In this document: positions 1-13,488 of the stretch, one piece after another
Layout of the letters: every line of letters starts with the position of its first letter
How positions within the stretch are numbered: position 1 is the stretch's first letter
Assembly: GCA_946807835.1 (NCBI GenBank)
Contig: OX327699.1
Coordinates: 19,146,014 to 19,210,013, forward strand
DNA from: Ailanthus altissimus
Lineage: Eukaryota > Streptophyta > Magnoliopsida > Sapindales > Simaroubaceae
Direction: 5' to 3'
Length of the DNA stretch: 64,000 nt
Notes under the pieces: model-generated
What the model saw: only the letters and a program-made list of their open reading frames with translations
Told to the model about the DNA's origin: nothing
Databases searched by the model: none
Made by a program: the position numbers and the translations under genes

Positions 1-3000
1 GCAACTCCTTCAGGAGATTTGATGTGTGCTATAAATGTGGTAAAATCATGTAAAATTGAAATAGAAGATAAGGTGCTACAAGTAGATTTGATAATCTTGA
101 ATATATATGATTTTGATGTTATATTTGGCATGGATTAGTTGTCTATGTACCATGCTAATGTTAAGTGCTTTGAGAAAGAAGTTGTTTTCCAACCACTTGG
201 GGAGTCTGAGTTTAGTTTTATTGGTTCTAAGTTATGCTATTTGCCAAAAGTAATATTTGCTTTACAAGCTTGAAAAAATCTTAAGAAGGGCTATCAGTGT
301 TTCTTAGCGACTGTAGTGGATACAAAGAAAGAATAAGTGAAAATACAATATATTCCAGTGGTAAATGAGTTTATAGATGTATTCCCTGAAGATTTACCTA
401 GAGTTCCACTAGATCGAGAGATCGAATTCACTATAGAACTTCTGCAAAGAACCAGTCCTATATCTAAAACACCTTATCGTATGGCACCAGTAGAACTTAA
501 AGAGTTGAAAGAACAGCTACATGAATTACTTGAGAAGAAGTTTATTCGTCTGAGTGTTTTACCTTACGGTGCTCCAGTTCTTTTTGTTAAGAAGAAGAAT
601 GGTTCAATGAGATTATGCATTGACTATCGAGAGTTGAACCGTGTGACTGTGAAGAATAAATGTCAACTTCCAAGAATCGATGATTTATTTGATTAGTTGT
701 AAGGAGCTTGTGTATTCTTAAAAATTGATCTTCGTTCTGGCTATCATCAATTGAAGATCAAGAAAAAAGACATTCCAAAGATTGCATTTCGTACCAGATA
801 TGGGCATTATGAGTTTATTGTTATGCCATTTGGGTTGACAAATGCACATGCTGCCTTTATAGATCTAATGAATAGAGTATTCAAGGATTATTTAGATAGG
901 TTTGTTATTGTGTTCATTGATGACATCTTAGCGTATTCTAAGAGTAAGGGAGAACATGAAGAACACTTAGGAAAAGTTCTACAAGTGTTAAGGGAGAAAC
1001 AGTTTTATGCAAAATTAAAGAAATGTGAATTCTGACTAAATTGAATGGTATTTTTGGGATATGTTGTTTCCTCAAAGGGAATTTTAGTGGATCCAAGCAA
1101 AATTGAAGCAGTGGTGAATTGGTCCAGACTAACTAATGTTGGAGAAGTTCGGAGTTTCCTTGGGCTGGCAAGATATTATAGACGGTTTGTTGAAGAATTA
1201 TCTAAGACAGCTTCACCTTTAACTCAATTGACAAGAAAGAATGTCAAGTTTCAGTGGTCAGAAGAATGTGAGAAAAGTTTTCAAGAACTCAAGCATCGGT
1301 TAGTATCTGCTCCTATACTAACCATCCTTTCTGCTTCTGCTGGATTTGTGATTTATAGTAATGTTTCCAAGAAAGGGCTTGGGTGTGTATTAATACAGGA
1401 TGGAAAGGTAGTGATATGCCTCACGACAACTAAAGAGTTATGAGCAGAATTACCCTACTCATGATTTGGAGTTAGCTGCAGTAGCTTTTGCTCTTAAAAT
1501 TTGGAGGCATTATCTTTATGGAGAAAGGTATGAAATTTACACAGACCACAAAAACCTTAAATACTTCTTTACTAAAAAAGAGTTAAATATGAGACAACGT
1601 CGATGGTTAGAACTAGTTAAGGATTATGACTGTGTAATTAACTACCATTCGGGGAAAGCTAATGTTGTAGCAAATGCTTTGAGTAAAAAATCTTCAAAAC
1701 ATATGGCAACACTTTTGACTACTCAAAAGCAAATTTTGTTGGATTTAGAAAAGTTTGGCATTGAAGTGGTAAGATCCAATGATAGGGCTTATGTTGCAAG
1801 TATGTCCATTCAGCCTACCCTAATTAAGAGAATTAAGGAAGTACAAGATAATGATGTGCATCTGAAGAAAATTATGGAAGAAATTCCATTGGGTAAAAGG
1901 CTTAACTTTGTTATTTTTGATGATGGAGCTCTACATTTTGAAGGTAGACTTTGTATGCCTAATAATGATGAGTTAAAAAATGAGATCTTTATTGAAGCTC
2001 ATAGTTTACCATATACTGTCCATTCGGGAAGTACCAAAATGTATCGAGATCTACGAGCTGTTTATTGGTGGGTTAATATGAAAAAAGAGATTGTAAAATT
2101 TATAGAGTAATGTTTGACATGTCAACAAGTTAAGGTAGAACATCAGAGGCCATCTGGGTTATTAAAACATTTATTGGTATCAGAATAAAAATGAGTATAT
2201 AACCATGGATTTTGTAGTTAGGTTGCCAAGTACATAAAAGGGCTATAATGCCATATGGGTGATTATTAATTGGCTAACAAAATCAGCACATTTTATTCTA
2301 ATATGTACCATTTATTCCATAGATAGGTATGCTCAATTATATGTTGATAAAATTGTGAGGCTTCATGGAGTGCCTGTGTCAATTGTATTTGATAGAGATC
2401 TTCGATTTACTTCAATATTCTGAAAGAGCCTACATAATGCCATGGGCACGAAGTTGAACTTCAATATTGCATTCCACCCACAGACTGATGGTAAATCTGA
2501 AAGGACTATTCAAATTCTAGAAGATATGTTGAGGGTATGTGTGTTAGATTTTAAAGGTAGTTAGGACAAACATCTTTCATTAGTGGAGTTTGCATACAAC
2601 AATAATTATCAATCAACTAATGGTATAGTTTCATATGAAGCTTTATATGGAAGAAAATATAGATCTCCTGTGCATTGGGAAGAAGTTGGAGAAAGAAAAA
2701 TTTTAGTACCAAAGATTGTCCAGCAAACTTGTGAGATTATAGAGAAGATAAGAAAAAGAATGAAAGTGGCTCAAAGTTGACAGAAAAGCTATGCAGACAA
2801 TAAAAGAAAAAATATAGAATTTAAGGTGGGTGAAAAAGCGTTTCTTAAGGTTGCTCTAATGAAAGGAGTCATAAGATTTGGCAATAAAGGAAAGTTGAGT
2901 CCAAGATTCATTAGTCCATTTGAAATCCTTGAAAGGATAGGTGTTGTGGCTTATAGATTTGCCTTTCCTCCATCATTATCAGGAGTTCATAATGTGTTCC

Positions 3001-3245
3001 ATGTGTTCATATTGCGAAAATATGTTTCAAACTCTTCACATGTGTTAAGTTATGAGTCACTTTAACTTAGAGATGATCTCACCTATAAAAAAGTGTCCAT
3101 TAGAATTTTGGACCATAAGGAGCAAATTCTACGTACTAAGAAGATTGCTCTGATGAAGATTTTATAGAAAAACCATGCAGTCGAAGAGGCAACTTGGGAA
3201 CGAGACGAGGAAATGAGATTTAAATATCCTCATCTATTTACTTAA
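1..3245 (+). pseudogene. Decayed Ty3/gypsy chromovirus pol (protease end, RT, RNase H, integrase, chromodomain)
   Basis: This is the 3' part of a gypsy polyprotein, which would copy element RNA into DNA and integrate it. Reading left to right, the end of the protease carries a DVIFGMD-type motif near 111-136. RT lies at about 560-1040, with the fingers motif around 585-650 and the catalytic FIDDIL at about 914-931. RNase H follows at about 1330-1700 ([10 protein letters not shown] near 1538). The integrase HHCC region is at about 2010-2130 and its core at about 2200-2650. A chromodomain-like tail ending VEEATWE lies near 3090-3245. Several in-frame stops (for example at 137 and about 693) and frame changes split it into many pieces, so it cannot make a working polyprotein. 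The chromodomain and the domain order (integrase last) assign it to the chromovirus branch of gypsy. The 5' LTR, gag and most of the protease lie left of the window. Confidence 0.93.
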
Positions 3246-3274
3246 GTTATGAATTTCGAGGATGAAATTCTTAT

Positions 3275-3287
3275 AAGGAGAAAAGAA
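3275..3287 (+). other. Polypurine tract of the gypsy element
   Basis: This run of 13 purines ends one base before the LTR and is the expected primer site for plus-strand DNA synthesis. Its position confirms that the LTR to its right is the 3' LTR. Confidence 0.75.
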
Positions 3288-3288
3288 T

Positions 3289-6069
3289 TATAGTAACCAC
3301 TTATCCACAACCGGTAAAAATAAATATTTATCTATATATATATATATTTTATTTGTATGTGGGTGATACTTGATTTATATATTGTTATTAGTAGTGTTTG
3401 TATAGATTAAGGACCTACTATTAGTATTTGGTTTATTTGCAAGACTTTAGATTTATTTTAGGGACCAAATTATAATACTTAAAAAATTTTGAAGGCTAAT
3501 TCGTAAATACTAAAAATTAGCCTCTTAGTATAAAAATACACATTTGAAACCCTAATTCACTCATTTTGGTCGAGCCACCTCTTTTAGAATGTGAAAAGAG
3601 AGAAAGAGAAGAAGAAAAAGAAGAAAATTGAAATTTAAACTTTAAGAGGTATATTATAACTCTTTCTTAGTTTCTTAATGTTAATTTAATTAATTCCTTT
3701 CAGTTTTGATTTCTGAAAATATGTACAATTGAGGATTTGATGTGAATTTTGTAAGATATTATGAGAATTGATAATGATTTATGTAGATAACTTAATAAAT
3801 CATAATGAATTGCAGAATTTCTTCTTGATAGTCTCTTAATTTGAAAATTTTATAAATTGTTGTACTTTGATTCTGGTTTTGGATTTTGAGTATATGAAAT
3901 TAAACATGTCTAGAATCATTTGAGACTTTAAATCGATTAAAAATTTCAAAAATTGAATTTGTAGTGAATTTATCAAAATGACCCTAAAATTCTAAAAATT
4001 TTCTGTGTTAACAGTATGATACTGTGACAAACAATTTTTGATCTGCTGAATGATCTTAAAAAATTACGAATTTATGAAATATGATAAGTTTATATGTCTA
4101 ATATGATATACTCAGAATTAAGAATTTAGATCAATGTAATTAAATTATTATGATTTTCTAAAGAGTGTCAGCTCATTGCAGTATTTGATTAACAAATTTT
4201 TAAGGCTATAAAATAAGATAATTTTAAAATACTTTTGGCAGTGATTTTGAAGTGAAGTATTTATCATGGATTGAGATATGTGTCAAGAGTAATTTTGTGA
4301 TAGTTTTATAATTTTTGAGTTAGTATATAATTTTATAAAATTGAGAAATTGAATACTGTTTAGTAAATATCTTGATCCTGTCAGGATAATAGTTTGAATT
4401 TAATAGTGTTTATGGAATGGATTGTGTAGGAATTATGATATAATATTCATACATAAGAATGATATATGAGTTAAGAATGATATATTCTGGTTTTGGAGTA
4501 ATTTGATATCATTTGATGTATAAGAAAATTTTGTTAAGTGTAAATGGTCAGAATGATAGATTTTGAGAAATCAAGTAATTAGACTAATTCGATGTGATAA
4601 GTGCAATATGTGTAATTTTGTAAGCTATTTAAAGTGTTTTGTATGAATGTTAAGGCTCATGAAAGGATTAATCTTTATTGATAAGTTAAGGAGATTTAAG
4701 TCTTGTACTTGAAAGTGCTAAGAGGTAAGTATACTAGACTTTTTACTGAAATCACAATAAACAAAGTAATTGTTATGTATGATTTTGTAAATGTGGTTAG
4801 GAATATGTTTATGTTATGTCAAAGTATATTTTGATATGAAATGTGAAGACATGTGTTTATGAATATGAGCATGGACATACATGACATATATGTGTTTTTG
4901 AAAATGAGCTTTCAAAATAAAATGTGTTTAACAAAGAGAACTTTTGAAATGTAATATGTCCATGAGAAATATTTTGTGTTTTGAGGATGCTTGAATTCAC
5001 TGTTGACTTAGTAGGCATTTTATGTAATTTGTGGAGCCTTTATGTGTGACTTTTCCTTCAGAATTGGTATATGTTATGTGTTCCGTATGTAAGGAAGATC
5101 CTATTGGTACCTAAAGGAAGAGTGAGTCATCACATTCGTGTGGTGGCGTATTGGTGCATGTGAGAGGACTCACCGATGATCAGGGTGATGGTTTGACTTT
5201 TACCTTCGGGCATGAGTATTATATATGTGTAATTTAAAACCTCACTTGTACTATTTCTCTCATACGGTATGTCACCTACGAGTAACATTTAGCTCATTAT
5301 GTGATATGAAAGTCTTACTAAATAGTAGTTGAGTGATGATATTCCTATTATATGTTTTGAAAGAATGTGTAAACGCTTACCTGACATGTGATTTAATAAG
5401 ATTATGATTTTGATTTATCACAGCATATCATACACATGAATTGTGTACATATATGTATTTGTATTTGATATATGAAAAACTAATATGGTTACTGAGTTTT
5501 ATACTCATTATAGTTTATTGTGATTTCAGGTAAATAAGGTACATGTGTGCTTAGCGGATTTGGTAAAGCTTCTGCTGTCCTTTAGGTTCCCTAATTGCTA
5601 GGTTACTGAGTGTTTCATTTGGAGACACGTGGTTTAAGATATTTGATTTGTCCCTATTGAATAAATACTTATGTATTATTTTATTGAGTGTGGTTATGGA
5701 TTGATTTTAAATAAGAATTTGCAATGAATATATTCTGGACTTCCGGTAACAAAGTTGCTACTAATGACATAGTAGAGTGTTAATCTTTGAGAAAACTCTG
5801 CGTATCTCCAATTTACTAATTGCCTCGGTCATAATTCAATTGTTATAATTCTAAAAATTTAAAATGAATGTTTAAATATTGTCAATAAATGTTTATGTTT
5901 ATATTTTAGGTTATAGGTTGATTTTAGTGTTGAACTTACTAGCAACTTGTTAAGAATTCTTATTTTGAATTAAAGATTAAAATTTTATGTAATATTATTT
6001 ATGAGTACACATTATTAAATGAATGTAAGTTATATCGTGTGTAAGATCTTTTGAGTCTGGAGCGTGACA
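3289..6069 (+). mobile_element. 3' LTR of the gypsy element, about 2.78 kb
   Basis: The boundaries come from comparison with an inverted copy at 29428-32208, which has a perfect target duplication. That copy starts TGCAGTAACC, and the equivalent here is TATAGTAACC at 3289. Both end in GCGTGACA, here at 6062-6069. By these boundaries both copies are 2781 bp long. The LTR contains no coding sequence. It includes a purine-rich stretch near 3590-3630 and long AT-rich tracts. The base changes at the 5' terminus (TG to TA) fit an old insertion. Its right end is about 100 bp from a splice donor of the aspartyl protease gene. Confidence 0.88.
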
Positions 6070-6171
6070 GTATTCATTAATCAAACATTCCTAGAATAGT
6101 CTCTTTTAAGGCTATATATATTCCTTGTTTATGAATACTATAAGGTTGTGACAAAGCTTTTTTATCTTTAC

Positions 6172-8734
6172 CTCTCAGCACCAGAAAAACATATATCGTC
6201 ATAGTTGGGGTCAGGACCATGGATCCGTTTCAGAGATTGAATTTCCTTCATAATCTGCATATATACACAAAGATAATTGAATTTACAGTTAAAACAAAAA
6301 GGACATATATGGATAAAGTTCACAAATATCACATTTGTGGTTTCATATTTCAACCTTATTCAAGATTTACCACAACAACTTAACATATGCAAGTATCCAC
6401 AAGTCAGTTTCATATTTCATTGATATTTACACGATAGATATTTACACGATAGATATTTAACTTTAGCAAAATCCCAAGAAAAATATGAAAAGATAGGAAC
6501 AAGAGGATCTTCCTCTCAATCTAACAACAGAACACAACCAATATTAACATTGCATACGGACACAATATTTCAATATGAGCTGGTTTCCTACGCAGACAAG
6601 TCAAATAGAAGGAGAATTAGGTAAAATAGTATCAATATTTATGAATGCAGTAATTCCTCAAGAATTTTATGAAACATCTTTTAACAAAAGTATTAACAAA
6701 CTTCATAATCTAGATGTGCAAACATATATCTTTTACTGTTTCCAATAATGAAATACTTAAATGCAGATGATTCAAACTCCCTTTTCTGAAAACTGTGTTT
6801 TCAAACTCAGATGTACAATTTTTTTTTTGAAAAAAAGGCCGAAGCCTCCCACAGAAACCAGTTCTTCAGTATATAAATCTCACCAGGAAAAAGAAATCAG
6901 TCAAAGACCAGATTTTAACATATATACTTGATTTGGAACTGACCAAACTGCTAGATGATGGAACTCAGAAACAAGAAATCTTACAGCATCCTTAAATGCA
7001 GTAAAAGCTTGTCGTGGAAGGTAAGCATATGTAGTTCCACTGTCCAAGACACTTCCATGCCTTCCATCAAAGATCTTGGGGCTTAACTTCAATGGCTTGC
7101 CAGCTACATGGATTTCCTTAAGCTCAATATTGTAATATGGACTGTTGCCACCCAAAAACTACAGTGAATGTGTGAGATCCACTAGATGCATTCCTATGAA
7201 AAATGCATCGCCGCAATCAATAAATTGTGAGAGCATCTTACCTGCGGAAAGGGTCTGAATGAGAGAATACCATATCAGGTGGAGGGGTGATCCCACCAAG
7301 AACCATAGCACCCCTACCAACATCCATCCCACCATAACATAATGAAAATGAGTCACTAATAACACCCTTGTCAACAAGTTGATCCACAATACTAAGCCGT
7401 CCACGACCCAAACCCATGATGCCATCAGCACGTTGGGTGTAAAGATCACCTGTTTCCACAATTTCACAACCGAAAAGAGCACGCTGAGGCACAAGTTCAC
7501 TTTCATTGCCAAAAAAAACAATGTCCTCTCCCACTATGCCACTGCTGGAGCTCATCTCAGCATATCGCCTCTCATAAATGCATACTTTTCCATCATTGTC
7601 ACAGTTACAATTGGGATTGCATTTTAATGATTGATAGCTGCTAGACTTTTCGGGTTGGAACCTTGGATCCTAGATAATAATAAAACATCAGTTGTCAATC
7701 AACACATACGTTATACACGACTTCCATATGTAACATCTTCAATTGGCAAAATAACAAACAACAAATTCTAATAATGGAATCACTAATTCTTACCTTGATT
7801 CCAGTGGATATCAAGAAAAAAGAACAAAAGGAGAGCTTCATATAAATTTACTAGAAATGGTACCATAGAGCTTAATGGTTTAGTTGATTACCATCCTATT
7901 AAATATTAGTTGCTAGTTCATAATGCAACAGTGAGAGCAAATTTCTATTCATGTGTACATCTTTCTGTTAATAAACTTTCATTCAAGAATTTCAATTTTT
8001 TTTTCTTTTTTTGAGGGGAAGAAACTAGGATTCTAAAATGATCAATTTTCTTGCTAATTTCTCAGCAACCAAGGGGATTAATTTAATGCTGAAATTTGCT
8101 CAACTTATCACGTACTAATTCATTGTACATCAATCGGCATTTTACAATTATCTCATAAACACACACAGCGTTCAATAGGTCTTGCAGTAATAATAAGAAA
8201 AGCTTGATGAAATGATTTACAAAAAAAATAAAGCAGAAACTGAATTGTAGAAACTGTATAGCTAGCACCATACCTGATGCTTGCCACACTTTTGACAGCT
8301 GGAGCAAGGAACGTAAGTCACAGTACTACCAGTATCCACGATAAGAGCGAACTGCTGAGGCGGTGTCCCGATATTTAGCCTTGTCGTATAGTAACTGCGA
8401 TAATTTCAATTTTCAAAATCTCAAATTCAATACGGAATAATACATATATGATAACTATAACAAAACTCAAAACAAAGTGAATTGAAACAGACCCATTGGA
8501 GAGAAGATCATCGTAGAGGCGCATATGAGCGTTGGGTTTGTGAGACAGCGGCGGCGGCGACGACGACAGCAGGTGCCGGCGTCGATCATCTGCCTGGCGG
8601 TGCACGGTAGTATTAGATGACGAGAGATGCAGAGGTATAATTAAGGGACGTTGATCAGATTTTGAATCGTTTAACGAATTGACGGTGATAACATTGATTA
8701 CGATAATGAATAAACCGAAGAGGAAGCAAGCCAT
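6172..8734 (-). CDS. Nepenthesin-type aspartyl protease (family A1), 3' exons missing
   Basis: This is a pepsin-like protease of the plant secretory pathway. Five exons can be placed: 8734-8493, 8394-8274, 7669-7242, 7141-6985 and 6254-6172. All have GT-AG borders and compatible phase, and together they encode 343 residues plus two bases. The start at 8734 has a strong CCACCATGG context and gives an N-terminal hydrophobic segment (signal peptide or anchor). The two catalytic aspartates are in DTGST (about residue 101) and DSGTT (about 297). A Cys-rich insert (CSSCQKC, CNPNCNC) lies between them, as in nepenthesin-like enzymes. The fifth exon ends in ...CFSGAE plus a GTAAAG donor, and no partner exon is seen before the gypsy LTR 102 bp away. 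Family members run on for a further C-terminal half. Either the rest lies beyond the retrotransposon, outside the window, or the gene is truncated. The substrate is unknown. Confidence 0.88.
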
Positions 8735-9391
8735 GGTGGTCAACGGGAGAAGAAGACCCTCATCCTCCCAGTCTTCTTTGAAAGGAAACACATGTAAATT
8801 TAAAAGGATTGCTACGTCAATAATCTTTGCAATTAATTCAAGAGGATTTTAATATTTTACATATCAGAAAATGCCACGTCGTCGCTGAAAATTCTTCAGT
8901 CAACGCGAATGTAGAGATAAATAGTTGTGGCCGTTGACAAACATTTACCAAACATTATTTATTAATTTCTTAGAAGAAAATTATATTTTATAAAAATAGG
9001 AAAAAACGTGCTCAAGAAACTCTTCCAAGTAGCATCAGATGTTGCCTATTGTTATAATGACGAACTACTCCAGTGTAACACGTTGAAGCCAAATTATAAA
9101 TGGCTAAAGCTAAAGCAAAAAGGTACAAACACAACACAACCAACTATAGGAGTTGTATCATTCCTCTCAAGATTCACGTTAGTTTAGTTCCAAGCGCATC
9201 ACAAATTCTCCTTTACAACCAAAAGGACAACAACTCAAACATCAACAACAACAAAAATCCTACAAAATGTCACATGGCACCACCAACCAAACAACAATCC
9301 TACAGACTGGCGCATAAAGACAGATATAATTCAAATGCAAACACCTAATACATGTATGTTATGAGACACAAATAATTATGAAAATATTTAA
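8735..9391. other. Intergenic: protease 5' flank and Pumilio 3' flank
   Basis: This holds the upstream region of the aspartyl protease and the 3' flank of the Pumilio gene, both on the minus strand. The stretch 9100-9345 is rich in AAC/ACA triplets and gives a low-complexity 82-codon frame with no family resemblance. No other gene is seen. Confidence 0.6.
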
Positions 9392-12300
9392 TTAGACCCC
9401 TCGTATATATGACAGCCTCCTCTTCTCCAACCAAGCAAGCACCTTTTTGCCGTAAATATTGCTGCGCATCATTGGAGAGTTTATCTTAATGAGATTCTTC
9501 AAAGCATCATGGACAAAGCCCTGATAAAATCATCACAATTAAATAAATCAGAATTTAATCATTATCTCAAGGCGTTATTTACTATTTTTTTCAAATGAAA
9601 ATAAAAAGGAGTATAGGCAAAACGTCGTTAAAGTACACAAATTATTGGTTGGGATATCCTGTGTTGAATGTTGATTTGTTTCATATAACTAATACGCTAA
9701 TAAGAACTATAAAATCAACAACTAACTGATAATGGTAGTTATCAATTAGTGACACATGATGCAAATTTTGTATTCCAACTATATAAATCTAGCACTACTC
9801 ATTCTTAAATACGATTGAGGCTTGCCTTCCAAGCAGTTTAAATTTAGAAAAGTTCATATTCCTAAATCAAGGCTTACCTATGGTGTTTAATCTAGCTAAC
9901 TTAAGTTTCAAGCAGTTTGAATTTGGAAAAGTCCATATTCCTAAATCAAGGCTTAACTAAGCTCTAAATTAGACTCAGACTTCCATAGCTTCTTTACACA
10001 CATTTTGCAGACGATATAGCAGAAGGTGAGAAAAATCTAACCTTAGACACTGATAAAGCAGATTGGATAACATAATTTCCGAAAGGATCCATAAGAAGCA
10101 TAGTAACATTTGGACATCTAAGCAACTCAATAATAATTCTCATTGAATGTTGTTCTCCTGATTCTATCAAACACCTCTCCACAACATTACTACCATACTT
10201 ATTACAGGAGAGCGATGTGTAATGCCCTTCAAGTTGTCTCAGAAGATTTGCTGTTATTTGGGGTACCCTCAGTCCCAGTAAGTGTTGCACCACATAGTTG
10301 CTAGAAAAAAGAGAAAACGTAGGAGCATATCAAACTCAGATCACAACAAGGGTAGAACTAACTATCAAGCTCAGTTAATGACCAGACAGCCTTCTTTTCA
10401 ATAATAGATCATGACTAGAATAAGAGTTCAGAAAACAAACCCACCCATAACAGTCTTCTGCTAATAGTAGCACATTTGCAATTATTTCAGCCACCAAACG
10501 CTCTCTTTGTGCCCCTTGAGAGTATTCGACACAATGCTGCAACACACAACACCCACTTTTGTCTGTTGCAATTCCATAACAATTATCTGCCACCTCATTC
10601 AAAAGATACTGCCAAAAATAATCTATGTAAGGACTTCACAAACCAGAATCATGCTAGTTGAAGTGTAGTTTTTAAGTTTAAAGAAAGTTGATTCTAGTAT
10701 TGGTTTCATCAAATACATATAAAGATGGTATTATCAGTGAGGCAAGATTAATGCTCATTTACTAAAAATCGATTACTTTGTACAACCGGCATTTGACTTG
10801 CAGTGACACATGCCTCAGGACATTGATAGACTCCATAATATTTCTTCCATAGTCCAAGGGTCAGATAATGATCAATGTATTGTTCTTAGTAAGATTAAAT
10901 TGCAAAGTAATTTATACAGTAAATTAGCTAAGAAAAACCAATGGTCTGCATTTCTTTTTTTAAGGAAGAATCTATATATAGTCAACCACAAGATCCGTAA
11001 ATGAAAGCATGGGTACAAGCTGCTCATGCACATAATACCAATAATATGTACCCATAAAGCACTTGGTTGCACCACTCATATGTAAGAAATATAGATGGGG
11101 AAGCACAAAAAACAAACAAATACAAACAAAAGTAATCTATTAATGTTGAATACTGGTTTGAATAAAACTTGGCAATGGCACTCGGATCAAAAAAAAAAAA
11201 AAAAACAAAGCTATGGTTTTTCTCAAGAAGTGAAAAGCAGACTAAAAAGTCTAAATAGTCACTTGAAATTATTTTGTTTGACAAGTTTCAAGCAAAAAAT
11301 TTGATGACACAAAATGACCAAAACTACAAACCAGTCACTACTAATAAAGTTTTCTATGAACTCCTACTCGAGCATTATCAATTTATGGACCAAAACAAAT
11401 TAATAAGGATCATTTTACGGACCAAAAGAATTGATATTCTACATGATTGCATGCAAAAAAACGGCAGAATTTTTATTTTAATCCCAAAAGTGCACTGGAA
11501 CATCCAGAAGCCCTACCCAATTACTCCGTCAATAGTCACTAATAAGAACCACTCAAGTTCTCCATCAATAGTTACTAATAAGAATCAATAAATTTGCCAT
11601 ATCTCAAGAACAAATTTATATATTGTTTTGTTTGGAATTAAAACTATAGCACAGATAAGAATAACAACTTGGAAACAATACAAATTAATTAGCCAAAATT
11701 GACATTGTTTAAACTTCAATGAAAATTATAGTAAACCTTAAACAATCTTCCACCTGATCAGAGGAAGTGAAACTATTCCTACAAATATTACTGATAACTT
11801 CAGCAGTTATGTAAAAAACTTGTAATAGAAATTTGCATCTCAATGCAACTAAAGCACAGGAAACACATACCAATATGGTCTTTAGTTCAAAAGCCGAGTT
11901 ATTTAGCAGAATATATAGAAGAAAGCCAATGGCCATTTATCCAAAATAATTGAACATTACCTTATTATCTTCATGAGAAAAATGTTTCAAACAATGTTGA
12001 ATCACATGATGACCATTCGTGTCCTTAGTTAATGCAACAGCGCCAGCGCTTAGAGCTGTCGTAACCAATGAGATTTGCTGTGGGGTGGCAAGGCTCTCTA
12101 ATAGTTTCAGCACAGCACGAGTCCTGCACAACAAAAAGAACACGATTAGAATCGTTTTCTGAGATAATTCGAACAAACAACAAAAAAGAAAATAAAACAT
12201 ACCCATGTATGTTGAGACAAATCCTAACCAGTTGAAAATCAACCTTTGTCAGCATCAGAAGAATCCGAGTCCTCTGTTCCTCAGTACATATTTCTACAAG

Positions 12301-13119
12301 TTTTTGTACAACATAATTACCGAAAGGGTCAATCATCAATTCACACACGCGGTCAATCACCTCCAAAAAAATCATATCAATTTCCTCTTTTGTTAAGCCA
12401 CTCATAGTCGTCTGCAAGTAACGACATCCGTATTGATCCTTGGCTAAACCCACGATATTACCCTTCAAATCTCCCAAACACGAGAAAGAGAAATTATATG
12501 GCCCTTGCAACCATTGGTTTCTCTTCGTAACCAAATTAGACCTCGAAACAGCCTGGTTTTTTGGCACCATATTATTCACGAAAGCCTTATGCTTCGACGA
12601 TAGCGTGATTGAGAATTCATTGTTAAGCTCTTCATTTCTAAAATCACGCGAGAACCCACTTCGGCTTGATCTTATTTGGCTAAAATTATTCGATGTTGAA
12701 TCCAAATTAGTCACCAAATCATCAATATTATAATTCTGCAAACCCATATACTTAGAAGAGCTACTACCACTATTTTGCAGATTCAAACTCAACGAATCTT
12801 GATTAGTATACTCTGCATCCTGCGAAGTCGGTGACAAAAAGCCATTCCCAAAAACCGGATAATCGTTTACATGATCATCGGGAAAAGGCCCATAAAAAAA
12901 CTGGCCATCAAAACCAGGAGCAAAGAATTGTCGATTCAGATGAAGATGTGAAAAAGCAGAGACAAGATTTTCATCAAAAGGGGTTTCTTGAAAAGTGTTT
13001 AAGAATGAAGTTTCATGAGGAGGGTTCTCTTGATACTGGCGACGGAGATTGGTATCCGATAACCCATAAAGCAGCGCCGTTTCAGTCGGAAATGATCGGT
13101 TACCGTGTGCGTTCGCCAT
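9392..13119 (-). CDS. Pumilio/PUF-family RNA-binding protein (APUM12-like)
   Basis: PUF proteins bind short 3' UTR elements and control mRNA stability and translation, mostly in the cytoplasm. Five exons join cleanly: 13119-12203, 12123-11961, 10608-10445, 10300-10042 and 9520-9392 (stop). They total 1632 nt, or 543 aa, and all have GT-AG introns. The first 200 or so residues are Asn/Ser/Phe-rich with no domain seen. The C-terminal half has eight PUF helical repeats, recognised by DQYGCRYLQ, DPFGNYVVQK, NIHGTRAVLK, DTNGHHVIQH, DKSGCCVLQH, DCYGNYVVQH, NKYGSNVVER and DPFGNYVIQS. Exon borders fall inside repeats 3 and 6 (IHG/TRA and CYG/NYV). The second intron, 11960-10609, is 1.35 kb and AT-rich. 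The ATG at 13119 is chosen because the codon before it in frame is TTG. The gene appears intact. The placement near Arabidopsis APUM12 is by recall only. Confidence 0.92.
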
Positions 13120-13488
13120 CAACCAAGATTCTTAAATGAAAAAAAAAAAAAAAGACGCGAGAGAGTGGAGTCTTGAAGGGTTTTTGGTTTTATAAGGGTT
13201 TTATATGGAATTTAATTTATACGTGAGATTACAAATTGATTTTAATTTGAGGAACGAGATGTTAATGAGGAGATTTGATTTGTGTAGAATTTGGGTAAGT
13301 TTGGAATTTGGTAAGCTTTTGAATAAATATGGAAAAGGCTTAACCGAGAGTCATAGATGGAGTGTGAGACTGACGAGATATGCTCACACTACCCTGCAGT
13401 TTTGCATGCAATTTATAGACGCTTTACCTGCGACTCCGGACTAAAGATGTTGAGAGAGACAAGCACAAGTGTGAATATCACCTAGGGA

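Noticed and set aside
7159..7521. 120-codon minus-strand frame within the protease region
   Set aside because: It is a shadow of exon 3 in another frame. The real exon carries the family motifs and phase-compatible splice sites.
9100..9348. 82-codon plus-strand frame
   Set aside because: The composition is low-complexity (Asn/Lys/Thr from AAC/ACA runs) and it lies in flanking DNA between two genes.
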